DNA of 64,000 nucleotides, taken from positions 434,001 through 498,000 of the forward strand of contig NZ_JAKFYR010000002.1 in the NCBI RefSeq assembly GCF_022554085.1, given 5' to 3'. Below, piece after piece: positions 26,373 to 34,803 of the stretch (its first letter is position 1; the number at the start of each line of letters is the position of its first letter). Under the pieces are notes generated by a model. The model was not told the origin of the DNA, ran no database searches, and saw only the letters and a program-made list of their open reading frames with translations. This DNA is from Rhodococcus sp. CH91. Its GTDB lineage: Bacteria; Actinomycetota; Actinomycetes; Mycobacteriales; Mycobacteriaceae. A program made the position numbers and the translations under genes.

Positions 26373-27155
26373 TCAGGACCCGACGGTCACGGACTCGATA
26401 TCGACCGAGCGATTGGGGGCACCGTCTCCGACGCGACTCGAGTTATCGGTACCTTCGGCGGCGATCTCCTCGATCACCGTGAGCCCCGCCTCGTCGATCG
26501 TGCCGAAGACCGTGTAGGCAGGGGAGAGTTCGGAATCCTCGTACACCAGGAAGAACTGGCTGCCGTTGCTGCCGGGCCGGCCCGTGTTCGCCATCGCCAC
26601 CGTTCCGCGCGGATAGATCACCGGCTGTCGCAACTGGGGGTCACCGGACGAATAGAGGTTCTCCGGGTACTCCGTGTCGAAACCGTAGCCCGGGCCGCCC
26701 CTCCCGGTGCCCGTCGGATCGCCGCACTGCAGCACCTGCAGTCCGGGCGAGGTCACCAGGCGGTGACAGGGTGTGCCGTCGAAATAACCCTGCTCCGCGA
26801 GGGAGACGAAGCTGTTGACGGCGCAGGGCGCGGCTGCCCGGTCCAGATCGACTCCGATGACGCCGGCGCTGGTGGTGATCTGCGCGGGGAGGGTGCCGGT
26901 GGCGGCGACGTCCTCCGCGGCGGGAGCGCGCACATCCCGTGCGGCGTCTCCGGACGGCGAGTAGTCGCACGAAACGGGATCTCCGCCGGTGGGACGGTCG
27001 GGCAACTCGCCCGTATAGGCCGGAGACTGCCGGCTGTCGGCCGAGGCCGCCGACGACGAGGTCGCCGCGGTGTCGGTGGAGGCGTCGTCGGAGCACCCCG
27101 TGAGGAGGAGGGCGAGGCCGACGCCGGCCGCGAGGGTGGTGCGCAATCGGATCAT
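26373..27155 (-). CDS. PpiB-type cyclophilin lipoprotein (paralogue 2)
   Basis: A 260-residue predicted lipoprotein (signal ~1-20, lipobox Leu-Leu-Thr-Gly-Cys), a Ser/Ala/Thr-rich linker, and a cyclophilin domain with the same Cys-His-Arg-Leu, Gln-Cys-Gly-Asp-Pro-Thr-Gly-Thr-Gly and Asn-Gly-Ser-Gln-Phe-Phe-Leu motifs as its neighbours. The start ATG overlaps the stop of paralogue 3 (ATGA), so these two are translated together. A role in folding of exported proteins is inferred from the family and the signal. Confidence 0.9.
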   Translation of the reverse strand: MIRLRTTLAAGVGLALLLTGCSDDASTDTAATSSSAASADSRQSPAYTGELPDRPTGGDPVSCDYSPSGDAARDVRAPAAEDVAATGTLPAQITTSAGVIGVDLDRAAAPCAVNSFVSLAEQGYFDGTPCHRLVTSPGLQVLQCGDPTGTGRGGPGYGFDTEYPENLYSSGDPQLRQPVIYPRGTVAMANTGRPGSNGSQFFLVYEDSELSPAYTVFGTIDEAGLTVIEEIAAEGTDNSSRVGDGAPNRSVDIESVTVGS

Positions 27156-28030
27156 CAGTCCATCCTCACCGATGTGAGGGTGGTCTCGAGCGCGGGGGCA
27201 CCGTCGGTCGCTCCACCCGCGACACCTGCCGCGGCGATCTTGTCGAGGGTGGCGAGTCCCGTCTCGTCGATCGTGCCGAAAACGGTGTACTGGGGCGGAA
27301 GCACCGAATCGCCGTACACGAGGAAGAACTGGCTTCCGTTGGTGTCCGGACCGGCGTTGGCCATGGCGAGGGTGCCCCGCGGGTAGGTCGCCGGTTCCTG
27401 CGCCGCGGGGTCGTCCGCAGCGAACTGATCGGTGGGAAACTCGTTGGCGAACTGGTAGCCGGGGCCGCCTGCCCCGCTACCCGAGGGGTCACCGCACTGG
27501 AGGACCTGCAGCGACGGAGAGGTCGTCAGCCGGTGGCAGGTGGTCTCGTCGAAGTAGCCCTGGGAGGCGAGCGACAGGAAACTGTTGACGGTGCACGGTG
27601 AATCGTCGTTGCGCAGGATCAGGCCGATGTTGCCCTGGCTGGTCTCCATACTGACGCTGATGTCGGTGTTTCCCTCACCGGTGGTGCGAATGCCTTCCGT
27701 CCGCGGGGGTTCGGCCGGTTTCGACGCTTCGCGCCCGTCGGCGGGATACGCGCAGTTCACCGTCTCGGGCAACGGCTCGGCGCGGCCTGCGGGGAGTGCG
27801 GCGTAATCGGACTCGCTCTCGGTGACCTCGGTGCCTGCGGCCTCGGTCGCGGTGTCGTCGCCCCGGTTCACCGCCCACAAGGCGACACCTGCACCGACGA
27901 CCACGATCACTCCGAGCGCGGACAGTGCGATCGTGGTGCGGCGGCGCTTGCGCTCGCGTTCGGCGCGGCGCTCGAGTTGCCGTTCGAGTTTTCGTTTCGC
28001 GGCTTGGCGGCGTTGTGCGTTGCTCGGCAC
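27155..28030 (-). CDS. ppiB: PpiB-type cyclophilin, membrane-anchored (paralogue 3)
   Basis: A 291-residue protein: a very basic cytoplasmic N terminus (~1-33), one membrane helix (~34-53), an acidic linker and a C-terminal cyclophilin domain with Cys-His-Arg-Leu, Gln-Cys-Gly-Asp-Pro-Ser-Gly-Ser-Gly and Asn-Gly-Ser-Gln-Phe-Phe-Leu. This layout and the position next to rel match PpiB (Rv2582) of M. tuberculosis. The GTG at 28030 has GGGAGGA eight bases upstream; an upstream in-frame codon at 28084 lacks such a site. It is first in the three-gene series. Confidence 0.9.
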   Translation of the reverse strand: MPSNAQRRQAAKRKLERQLERRAERERKRRRTTIALSALGVIVVVGAGVALWAVNRGDDTATEAAGTEVTESESDYAALPAGRAEPLPETVNCAYPADGREASKPAEPPRTEGIRTTGEGNTDISVSMETSQGNIGLILRNDDSPCTVNSFLSLASQGYFDETTCHRLTTSPSLQVLQCGDPSGSGAGGPGYQFANEFPTDQFAADDPAAQEPATYPRGTLAMANAGPDTNGSQFFLVYGDSVLPPQYTVFGTIDETGLATLDKIAAAGVAGGATDGAPALETTLTSVRMD

Positions 28031-28179
28031 TGCAGTAGTCCTCCCGTGAACGATCCGTGGGGTCCGACCGACTTCGAAGCCCACACGAGTCTGCCACCCG
28101 GGACCGAGGACCCGCGGGCAGGGCGCAGCGCATAGTCTGTAGGAGACCGCGATGGCTTACACCCGTAGGAGCGATGCTC

Positions 28180-28863
28180 GTGCTCGTGACCGGATTCCCT
28201 GCCGGGATGTTCCAGACCAACTGCTACATCCTCGCCCAGGAAAATGCGAAGGAGTGCGTCGTCGTCGACCCCGGTCAGGACGCCGCCGAGCCGCTCGTGG
28301 AATTCCTCACCGGATCCGATCTCACACCGCGGGCCGTCCTGCTCACGCACGGGCACCTCGACCACATGTGGTCCGCTCAGCCGGTCGCCGACCGATTCGG
28401 AATTCCGGTGTACATCCACCCCGACGATCGCATGATGCTCACCGATCCACTGCAGGGCATGGGCTCGAGTCTCGCGCCCTTCCTCGACGGCGTCGAGTTC
28501 GTCGAGCCGCAGCAGGTCGTGGAGTTCGGTGACGGAGACGAGATCGAGCATGCCGGGATTGCGTTCGTGGTCGACCACACCCCGGGGCACACGCGCGGAT
28601 CGGTCGTCCTGCGCACCCGCACCACCACCCCGGACGGGACCGAACTGAACGTCGCGCTCACGGGCGACACCCTGTTCCAGGGATCGGTCGGACGGACCGA
28701 TCTGCCGGGCGGCGATCACGCGCAGTTGCTCGAGTCCATCGCGCGCAAGCTTCTCGTGCTGGACGACAGCACCAACATCCTGCCGGGGCACGGCGGGTCG
28801 AGCACGATCGGGCAGGAGCGCGCCTCCAATCCGTTCCTCGCCGGCCTGGCAGAATCTCGCTGA
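28180..28863 (+). CDS. Metallo-beta-lactamase-fold hydrolase (glyoxalase II-like)
   Basis: A 227-residue protein with the glyoxalase II metal site: Thr-His-Gly-His-Leu-Asp-His (~residues 52-58), a His in Thr-Pro-Gly-His-Thr, Gly-Asp-Thr-Leu-Phe, and a C-terminal Pro-Gly-His-Gly. It probably hydrolyses a thioester such as a mycothiol or glutathione-type adduct, but the substrate is not determined. GTG 28180 is chosen over ATG 28174 because AGGAG (28167-28171) is eight bases away and the resulting N terminus (Met-Leu-Val-Thr-Gly-Phe-Pro-Ala-Gly) matches the mycobacterial homologue next to hisS. It is divergent from the cyclophilin series. Confidence 0.9.
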   Translation: MLVTGFPAGMFQTNCYILAQENAKECVVVDPGQDAAEPLVEFLTGSDLTPRAVLLTHGHLDHMWSAQPVADRFGIPVYIHPDDRMMLTDPLQGMGSSLAPFLDGVEFVEPQQVVEFGDGDEIEHAGIAFVVDHTPGHTRGSVVLRTRTTTPDGTELNVALTGDTLFQGSVGRTDLPGGDHAQLLESIARKLLVLDDSTNILPGHGGSSTIGQERASNPFLAGLAESR

Positions 28864-28925
28864 CGCGCGATCTCGCGCGATCCGTTCGGCGAAGATCCGA
28901 GAGACACCGAGAGAAGGCAGTACCA

Positions 28926-30200
28926 GTGAGCAAGGCCTCCACGTTTTCGGCGCCGAAAGGTGTGCCCGATTACGTTCCCCCGCAGTCCGCGGAATTCGTG
29001 GCGGTGCGGGACGGTTTGACCCGCGCAGCGCGCCTGGCGGGCTACGGGCACATCGAACTGCCCATCTTCGAGGACACCGGCCTGTTCGCTCGGGGTGTCG
29101 GTGAGTCCACCGACGTCGTCACCAAGGAGATGTACACCTTCGCCGACCGGGGTGAGCGTTCGGTCACGCTGCGTCCCGAAGGCACCGCGGGTGTGATGCG
29201 AGCGGTGATCGAGCACGGCCTCGACCGCGGACAGCTGCCCGTGAAGCTGTCCTATGCCGGACCGTTCTTCCGGTACGAGCGTCCCCAGGCGGGTCGTTAC
29301 CGGCAGCTCCAGCAGGTCGGCGTCGAGGCGATCGGCATCGATGATCCGGCGCTCGACGCGGAGGTCATCGCGGTCGCCGACGCCGGCTTCCGGTCACTCG
29401 GCCTGGACGGTTTCCGCCTCGAGATCACCTCCCTCGGCGACGAGACCTGCCGCCCGCAGTACCGGGAGCAGCTGCAGCAGTTCCTGTTCGCGCTCCCGCT
29501 CGACGACGAGACCCGGCGCCGCGCCGAGATCAACCCACTGCGGGTGCTCGACGACAAGCGTCCCGAGGTGCGCGAGATGACCGCGGACGCGCCGCTCATG
29601 CTCGATCACCTCTCGGGCAGCGCGCGGGCGCACTTCGACGAAGTACTCGCCCATCTCGACGCGATCGGCGTTCCGTACGTCGTCAACCCCCGGATGGTGC
29701 GTGGTCTCGACTATTACACCAAGACCACCTTCGAGTTCGTGCACGACGGTCTCGGCGCCCAGTCCGGTATCGGCGGCGGTGGCCGCTACGACGGGCTCAT
29801 GGAACAGCTCGGCGGTCAACCCCTGTCGGGCATCGGTTTCGGGATCGGGGTCGACCGCACGGTCCTCGCGCTCGCGGCCGAGGGTAAGTCTGCGGGCAAC
29901 CCGGCACGGTGCGAGGTGTACGGCGTGCCGATGGGGGACGCCGCCCGAGGCGCGCTCGTGCCCATCGCGCACCGCTTGCGCGATGCGGGAATCCGCGTCG
30001 ACCTGGCCTACGGTGGCCGAGGACTCAAGGGTGCGATGAAGGCGGCCGACAAGTCCGGTGCCGTTGTCGCTCTCGTTCTCGGAGATCGTGAACTCGAGGC
30101 AGGCGAGATCGTCGTCAAGGATCTGCGCAACGGCGAGCAGCACAGCGTCGCACTCACGGACGTGGTCGCCCGTGTGGGTGAGGTCGTTGCCGGGGCCTGA
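28926..30200 (+). CDS. hisS: Histidyl-tRNA synthetase
   Basis: Charges tRNA-His. The 424-residue class II enzyme shows motif 1/2 (Arg-Pro-Glu-Gly-Thr-Ala, then [10 protein letters not shown]), the HisRS-specific Arg-Gly-Leu-Asp-Tyr-Tyr-Thr motif, the Gly-Ile-Gly-Gly-Gly-Gly-Arg-Tyr-Asp loop and a C-terminal anticodon domain. GTG start with GAGAAGG upstream. Its 3' end overlaps the next gene by about 23 bases. Confidence 0.97.
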   Translation: MSKASTFSAPKGVPDYVPPQSAEFVAVRDGLTRAARLAGYGHIELPIFEDTGLFARGVGESTDVVTKEMYTFADRGERSVTLRPEGTAGVMRAVIEHGLDRGQLPVKLSYAGPFFRYERPQAGRYRQLQQVGVEAIGIDDPALDAEVIAVADAGFRSLGLDGFRLEITSLGDETCRPQYREQLQQFLFALPLDDETRRRAEINPLRVLDDKRPEVREMTADAPLMLDHLSGSARAHFDEVLAHLDAIGVPYVVNPRMVRGLDYYTKTTFEFVHDGLGAQSGIGGGGRYDGLMEQLGGQPLSGIGFGIGVDRTVLALAAEGKSAGNPARCEVYGVPMGDAARGALVPIAHRLRDAGIRVDLAYGGRGLKGAMKAADKSGAVVALVLGDRELEAGEIVVKDLRNGEQHSVALTDVVARVGEVVAGA

Positions 30201-30831
30201 CGATCGGGCCGGCGCCGCCGTCTCGCTCGACCTGATTCCCGCAGAACTGCTGCGCCCCCGGGCACGTCGGATCACGCTGATCACGCTCCTCGTCGGTGCG
30301 GTCCTCGGAGTGCTCGTCTGGATCGTCGCGCCGGGCTGGGTGGCTGTGCTCGTGGGAGCCGTCGTCGGGTTGCCTCCGGCGCTGGGTGCCTTCCTCGCCA
30401 CGCGTCGGCATCTGCGCCTGCGCGGCACCGTGGTGACATTGTCGGGTGTCTTCCGTTCCCGCAGTGTCGACCTCGCGTCTCTCGCCGGGGTCGAATTGCT
30501 CGTCAGGGTGGCCGGAGTGTCGCAGGCGGTACTCCGCGTCAACGACGGTCGGCACAATCTCGTGTCCGTGCCACTGGCCCTCTACACGAAGGGCGGTGGC
30601 CGGGAACTCGACGTGCTGGCGCTACGGAAACTCGCCGACGCACTCGCCGCCAGTGAGATAGCGCCGGCGGCGGCCGTCTCGTCGGTGCTCGTCGAACAGT
30701 TACGGGCGGAGGCTCGCGACGCCGCTCTCGACGAACGCCCCCTCTACCGGGCCATCGACCTCGCGGTCCGTGCGGGCAGGACTCCACAGACGACGCTGAC
30801 CGACCATGAGGTGGCCTCGCTCGTCGAGTGA
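30178..30831 (+). CDS. Small membrane protein, unrecognised family
   Basis: A 217-residue protein with two adjacent membrane helices (~28-75), then a ~140-residue soluble part with beta-strand-like segments ([12 protein letters not shown]) resembling PH-like domains of bacterial membrane proteins. I do not recognise a named family. The start lies within hisS; GTG 30178 or 30172 are both possible. It is probably expressed with hisS. It ends eight bases from a convergent gene, with no terminator in between. Confidence 0.65.
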   Translation: MRSLPGPDDRAGAAVSLDLIPAELLRPRARRITLITLLVGAVLGVLVWIVAPGWVAVLVGAVVGLPPALGAFLATRRHLRLRGTVVTLSGVFRSRSVDLASLAGVELLVRVAGVSQAVLRVNDGRHNLVSVPLALYTKGGGRELDVLALRKLADALAASEIAPAAAVSSVLVEQLRAEARDAALDERPLYRAIDLAVRAGRTPQTTLTDHEVASLVE

Positions 30832-30839
30832 CGATCCGG

Positions 30840-32069
30840 TCACCGGTCCTCGCACCCCGCTCCGATCACTGCGGGAACGACGAGCGGCAGGTCGCCGACG
30901 ACCGCGGTACCGGCCGCGGCGACACCGAGAACGCGTGCGGGGGAGCGGCGTTCCTCGTCCTCGGGCGCGCGGGCGGGCGTCGCCGGGATCATCCCCGCAC
31001 CGGCGGGTGCCCTGCCCGTGGAGGCCGCGCCGCCGGTCGGGAGCATGTCTCCGCGGGAGGCCGGTCCCGTCGGGAGGGGCGCGGCTGCAGGAAGACTCGT
31101 CGTTCCGGAGCCGGCTCCCGCCGCTCCGTGACCGGACACTCCCGTGGGGAGTGTGCCCGCGACGCCTGCCCCGACACCGGCTGAAGCCGTGATCGCGTTG
31201 GTGTGGGCGGTGGGCACAGTCGGCGCGTACGAGCTGGGAAGGGTCGCGGCATGGGTGCCGGCGGGCGTGAACGGTGCCGCGGTGCTCGCGGCCACGTCTG
31301 TTGCGGCAGTGGCGATCGTGTGGACCTGCGGTGTCCCCGCTGCGGTGCCGACCGGCGCCGGAACGGGCACGGGCGCGGTCAGGGTGCTCATCGCTGCGGT
31401 GTGGACGGCGAGTTCCCCACGTGTGCGGGCCACGACGACCAGCGCCGCTCGGAGGTGCTGCGCAGCGGAGGCCAGCAAGGCCGCCTGGCCGGGCGGGGTC
31501 GCCAGGGCGGGCGCGGTCGCGACGGCTGTGGCCACGAACGACTGTGCGATTCCCGTCAACTCGACGTTGCCGCGCCGGACACTCGCGGTGGCGGCACGTG
31601 TGACCTCGCCGATGCGATCGCCGCGGTCGGCCAGTTCGACGGCGGCCTGTTTCGCACGCACCGCGTGGTCGGCGGCCTCCTCGGCGGTGGCACCCTCCCA
31701 CGACTCGGCAAGTGCGTGCAGCGCACTGCGCCCGAGTGCGGTCGCTGTGTCGAGCAAGCGGGATGCCTGGTGCAGGACGGACGCCGGATCGAGGGATTCG
31801 AGAATGCCCGTGCCGAACATCGCGCCGAGTTCGATCAGCGGCCGCACCATCGCGTCGAGTTCGGGAAGCGCGGGAACCGGAACGGACTCGAGCAGTTCGA
31901 CGATCGACTCGGCATCGACGGCGGGCAGGCCGGGTTCGGGCAGAACCGGGGCCGGCAACGCGGGCAACGGCAGGTCGAGGACCGGACCGGCGGGCGAGGC
32001 GCGAAGAGCGTCGAGGACGGTCGGCGGCGTCACCGGACCTGCGGGGGAGGTGGTCGATCCGGTCATCAC
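30840..32069 (-). CDS. Type VII-associated WXG-like protein with Ala/Pro-rich tail
   Basis: A 409-residue protein. Residues ~75-215 are predicted helical and contain a Ser-Trp-Glu-Gly turn (~125) followed by Ala-Glu-Glu-Ala-Ala-Asp-His-Ala, like the Trp-x-Gly hairpin of WXG100/LXG-type secreted proteins. The rest is Ala/Thr/Pro/Gly-rich and looks disordered, apart from a hydrophobic patch near the C terminus. It overlaps the EspC-like gene by ATGA, suggesting that the two products form a co-secreted heterodimer. There is no PPE motif. The function is unknown; no ESX machinery genes are in the window. Confidence 0.65.
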   Translation of the reverse strand: MMTGSTTSPAGPVTPPTVLDALRASPAGPVLDLPLPALPAPVLPEPGLPAVDAESIVELLESVPVPALPELDAMVRPLIELGAMFGTGILESLDPASVLHQASRLLDTATALGRSALHALAESWEGATAEEAADHAVRAKQAAVELADRGDRIGEVTRAATASVRRGNVELTGIAQSFVATAVATAPALATPPGQAALLASAAQHLRAALVVVARTRGELAVHTAAMSTLTAPVPVPAPVGTAAGTPQVHTIATAATDVAASTAAPFTPAGTHAATLPSSYAPTVPTAHTNAITASAGVGAGVAGTLPTGVSGHGAAGAGSGTTSLPAAAPLPTGPASRGDMLPTGGAASTGRAPAGAGMIPATPARAPEDEERRSPARVLGVAAAGTAVVGDLPLVVPAVIGAGCEDR

Positions 32070-32401
32070 AGATCTCCCGTCGTGCAGGCGAGCGCTGTGG
32101 CCGTCCCGGCATCCGCGGACTCGTATCCCGCCGCGGCCTCGTGCGCTGCAACTCCGTTGGAGGCGTAGGCCGTCGACAGGTGTGCGACAGCGCGGCTGTG
32201 CTCGGACTGCGCCACCGCGAAGACTGCGAGGAAGTCTCCGCCGATCAGCCCCAGTGCCGGGTCGAGTGCCGAGATGTTGGCGCCGAGATCGATCGCTCCG
32301 GCCTGTGCAACGTGCTCGGCCGCTCGAAGATTCGTGGTACCGAATGCTCGAATTCCGTCGGGTACCACCCGGATTCCGGCACCGGGAAACAGACCGCTCA
32401 T
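32066..32401 (-). CDS. EspC-family type VII secretion target
   Basis: A 111-residue all-helical protein resembling the EspC/DUF2580 family: Val-Val-Pro-Asp-Gly-Ile-Arg-Ala-Phe, a central Pro-Ala-Leu-Gly-Leu-Ile-Gly-Gly-Asp-Phe-Leu turn, and a C-terminal Tyr-Glu-Ser-Ala-Asp (Tyr93 to Asp97) that fits the general type VII export signal Y-x3-D/E. GAGGGGGG just before ATG 32401 supports this start. It is followed with overlapping codons by the WXG-like gene. Export is inferred from the motif. Confidence 0.75.
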   Translation of the reverse strand: MSGLFPGAGIRVVPDGIRAFGTTNLRAAEHVAQAGAIDLGANISALDPALGLIGGDFLAVFAVAQSEHSRAVAHLSTAYASNGVAAHEAAAGYESADAGTATALACTTGDL

Positions 32402-32596
32402 CGAACCCCCCTCGAAGATCAGTGTGGCGAGCACTGTAGCTCGAGCGATCGGGTGCGGCTACCGGCTGAATCTCCGCCTGTGGACAACCCGACGAACCGG
32501 TGATGAATTCGTTGCAGCGCGACTGCGTTCTCGCCGGTCGGTGCGAATCCTACTCGAACTGTTGACAGCTGTTCGCACACATGTTCGACTTGAACC

Positions 32597-33625
32597 ATGC
32601 GATGGGCGGGCCAGGTGGTGGACGCGGACGACGGGGCTCTTCCCGGTCTCGAGCGGGCCGGGCTCGTGCGCAGTGTGTGCACGCCCGAGTTCGAAGGGGT
32701 CACCTTTCACGAGGTGTTGTGCAAGAGTGCGCTCAACAGGACTCCGCAAGCGTCCCGGCTCCCGTTCCGATACACCGTCAACACATTCCGCGGGTGCACG
32801 CACGCCTGCCGTTACTGCTTCGCCAGGCCCACGCACGAGTACCTCGATCTCGACGCGGGTCACGACTTCGATTCGCAGCTGATCGTCAAGACCAATGTCG
32901 CAGCCGTGCTCCGGCGCGAACTCGCCAGGCGTTCGTGGAGCAGGGAGCACGTGGCGCTCGGTACCAACACCGATCCTTATCAGCGGGCCGAGGGCCGCTA
33001 TCGACTGATGCCCGGGATCGTCCGCGCGTTCGCGGAATCCGGCACACCCTTCTCGATCCTGACCAAGGGCACACTGTTGCGCCGCGATCTTCCGCTGCTG
33101 TCCCTCGCGGCCGGGCAGGTCGACGTGTCGGTCGCCGTGTCGCTTCCGATCGGCGATCCCGAGCTCGCGGCGCGGATCGAGCCGGGCACACCGTCTCCGA
33201 AGGCCCGCCTCGACCTCGTGAGGGCCGTGGCGGCCGCCGGTCTGCCGTGCCACGTGATGGTCGCGCCCGTACTGCCCTTCCTCACCGACTCGCGGCAGCA
33301 CCTCGACGCCTTGTTCGGCTCCATCGCCGCGGCCGGGGCGTCGGGCGCGACCGTCATCCCACTGCATCTGCGGGGGTCGACGCGTGGCTGGTTCCTGTCG
33401 TGGCTGGCCCAGGAGCATCCCGCCCTGATGCGCCGTTATCGGCAGCTCTACGGCCGCGGCGCATACGTTGCTCCCGAATATTCACGCCGGCTGAACGAAC
33501 GGGTAGGCCCACTCCTCGAACATCACGGGCTCGTACCGGAGCGCTCTACTCGTGGCGATGCCGCCGGCACACGGTGCGGCAGCGACTCGACGCCGGACAC
33601 CGGCGCTGCACTCACGCTGTTCTGA
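32597..33625 (+). CDS. Radical SAM protein, Rv2578c-like
   Basis: A 342-residue radical SAM protein with the iron-sulfur motif Cys-Thr-His-Ala-Cys-Arg-Tyr-Cys (C-x3-C-x2-C, ~residues 72-79), preceded by Tyr-Thr-Val-Asn-Thr-Phe-Arg-Gly, and a downstream Gly-Thr-Asn-Thr-Asp-Pro-Tyr-Gln segment. It belongs with the spore-photoproduct-lyase-related group; the M. tuberculosis homologue Rv2578c lies in the same neighbourhood. The reaction is not known. It is divergent from the EspC-like gene and ends at a shared hairpin. Confidence 0.85.
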   Translation: MRWAGQVVDADDGALPGLERAGLVRSVCTPEFEGVTFHEVLCKSALNRTPQASRLPFRYTVNTFRGCTHACRYCFARPTHEYLDLDAGHDFDSQLIVKTNVAAVLRRELARRSWSREHVALGTNTDPYQRAEGRYRLMPGIVRAFAESGTPFSILTKGTLLRRDLPLLSLAAGQVDVSVAVSLPIGDPELAARIEPGTPSPKARLDLVRAVAAAGLPCHVMVAPVLPFLTDSRQHLDALFGSIAAAGASGATVIPLHLRGSTRGWFLSWLAQEHPALMRRYRQLYGRGAYVAPEYSRRLNERVGPLLEHHGLVPERSTRGDAAGTRCGSDSTPDTGAALTLF

Positions 33626-33641
33626 GAGAGTGGTGGCCGCT

Positions 33642-33667
33642 GTGAGGTCGTCGGCGCCAGACCTCAC
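33642..33667. terminator. Hairpin between convergent genes
   Basis: GTGAGGTC and GACCTCAC (33642-33649, 33660-33667) with a ten-base loop, after the radical SAM stop and overlapping the end of the convergent thioesterase gene. Confidence 0.55.
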
Positions 33668-34107
33668 TCCGTGTACGCGAGGCGGAACTTCTCCAGCGCG
33701 ACCCGGGAGTCGTCGGGGACGGGACGCGAACCTCCTTCGGCTGCGGTGCTCACATCCACCGAGTCGGCGAGCGCGACGCACCGATCCTTCTGGAACAGCG
33801 CCGAAGCGATCACGAGGGAGGACGTGCCGATGTGCTGGACGCCGGTGGCGACGACGATCTCGTGCGGATAGAACACCTCGGCGAGGAAGTTGATCTCGAT
33901 CTTCGCGAGAACGGCGCGTTCGAAGGGATGCCGGCCGCCCAGCACGGAGGAGACCGACTCCATCACCATCACCCGGGCCTGCTCGAAGTAGCGCGCGATG
34001 GAGACGTTGTTGATGTGGCCGAGTGCATCGGTGTCGCCGAACAGCGGCGTGATCGTGCGCCGCAACGGATACGGGTCGAGCGAGGTTCGTCGCGGGTCGT
34101 GACGCAT
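33664..34107 (-). CDS. Hot-dog acyl-CoA thioesterase (4-hydroxybenzoyl-CoA thioesterase type)
   Basis: A 147-residue single hot-dog-fold protein. Phe-Gly-Asp-Thr-Asp-Ala-Leu-Gly-His-Ile-Asn-Asn-Val (~23-35) holds the catalytic Asp and the conserved His-x-Asn-Asn of YbgC-like enzymes, and the following helix has Tyr-Phe-Glu-Gln-Ala-Arg. It hydrolyses an acyl-CoA, probably in lipid or aromatic metabolism; the substrate is unknown. It is separate from the MarR gene upstream. Confidence 0.85.
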   Translation of the reverse strand: MRHDPRRTSLDPYPLRRTITPLFGDTDALGHINNVSIARYFEQARVMVMESVSSVLGGRHPFERAVLAKIEINFLAEVFYPHEIVVATGVQHIGTSSLVIASALFQKDRCVALADSVDVSTAAEGGSRPVPDDSRVALEKFRLAYTE

Positions 34108-34207
34108 CGGAATACCGCCTTCGGGATCATGATCGTGACCCGGCCAACATATCCGCCCCGGTGGTCCGGGTCCGGGAGGGGCGTCTCCGAAGACTACGAG
34201 GGGTGAT

Positions 34208-34687
34208 CTACAGGGTGGCCGAGGCGCGGCGGCTGTCGGTCATGCGAGTGCGCATGCGGTCGAAGGCATCGGCCATGCGGGTGACGTCCTCGGGAGAGAG
34301 GGTGTCGAACATGTGTTCGCGGACCGCTTCGACGTGCGGGGGAGCGGCGTCCGCGAGTTTCGCGAAGCCCGCCTCGGTCAGTTCGGCCCATGCGCCGCGA
34401 CGGTCGGATTCGCACTCGACGCGCCGGACCCACCCCGCGCTCTCCATGCGGGAGACCGCGCGGGTCATACCGCTGCGGGTGGTGGTGCTGGCGTCCGCGA
34501 GATCGCGCATCCGCATCCTGCGCTCGGGAGCGTCGGACAACAGGGCCAGGATTTCGAAGTCGGTGAAGGAGATGTCGGAATCTCGCACCAGTTGCCTGTC
34601 GAGATTCTGGACCAGCAGGCGGGTCGCCTCCAGATAGGCGCGCCACAATCGCTGTTCCTCGGCGTTCAACCAGTTCGCTTCTCCCAT
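34208..34687 (-). CDS. MarR-family transcriptional regulator
   Basis: A 159-residue winged-helix regulator. The DNA-binding part shows Leu-Ala-Asp-Ala-Ser-Thr-Thr-Thr-Arg-Ser-Gly-Met-Thr-Arg-Ala-Val-Ser-Arg-Met-Glu-Ser-Ala-Gly-Trp-Val (recognition helix), followed by the Asp-Arg-Arg wing and a C-terminal dimer helix. It is divergent from the two pirin genes and probably controls them and itself. ATG 34687 with GGGGAT upstream is preferred; a GTG at 34735 would extend it by 16 residues and run through the palindrome that looks like its operator. Confidence 0.88.
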   Translation of the reverse strand: MGEANWLNAEEQRLWRAYLEATRLLVQNLDRQLVRDSDISFTDFEILALLSDAPERRMRMRDLADASTTTRSGMTRAVSRMESAGWVRRVECESDRRGAWAELTEAGFAKLADAAPPHVEAVREHMFDTLSPEDVTRMADAFDRMRTRMTDSRRASATL

Positions 34688-34710
34688 GATCCCCAGTGTA
34701 CCGTCGTTAG

Positions 34711-34762
34711 TTGACTCAGCAATCAAATGTGACACACATCGGGCAAGCGAATGTGACCCACA
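34711..34762. promoter_or_regulatory. MarR/pirin intergenic operator region
   Basis: An interrupted palindrome with TTGA/TCAA arms (34711-34726) is followed by two 13-bp direct repeats AATGTGACnCACA at 34726-34738 and 34750-34762, spaced 24 bp start to start. On the minus strand TTGCTG and TACACT, 16 bases apart, could be the MarR promoter. The palindrome is a likely MarR site; the direct repeats may bind another factor. Confidence 0.5.
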
Positions 34763-34803
34763 CTGGAGCAGACCGACGCTGCGACCGAGAGGAGTCGAGC
34801 GGC

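Noticed and set aside
28057-28179. Longer N terminus for the glyoxalase II-like protein
   Set aside because: The extension has no ribosome site at its start, is unconserved, and AGGAG is optimally spaced only for GTG 28180.
33482-33781. Minus-strand frame across the radical SAM gene end and the following hairpin
   Set aside because: No ribosome site, overlaps a hairpin and two supported convergent genes.
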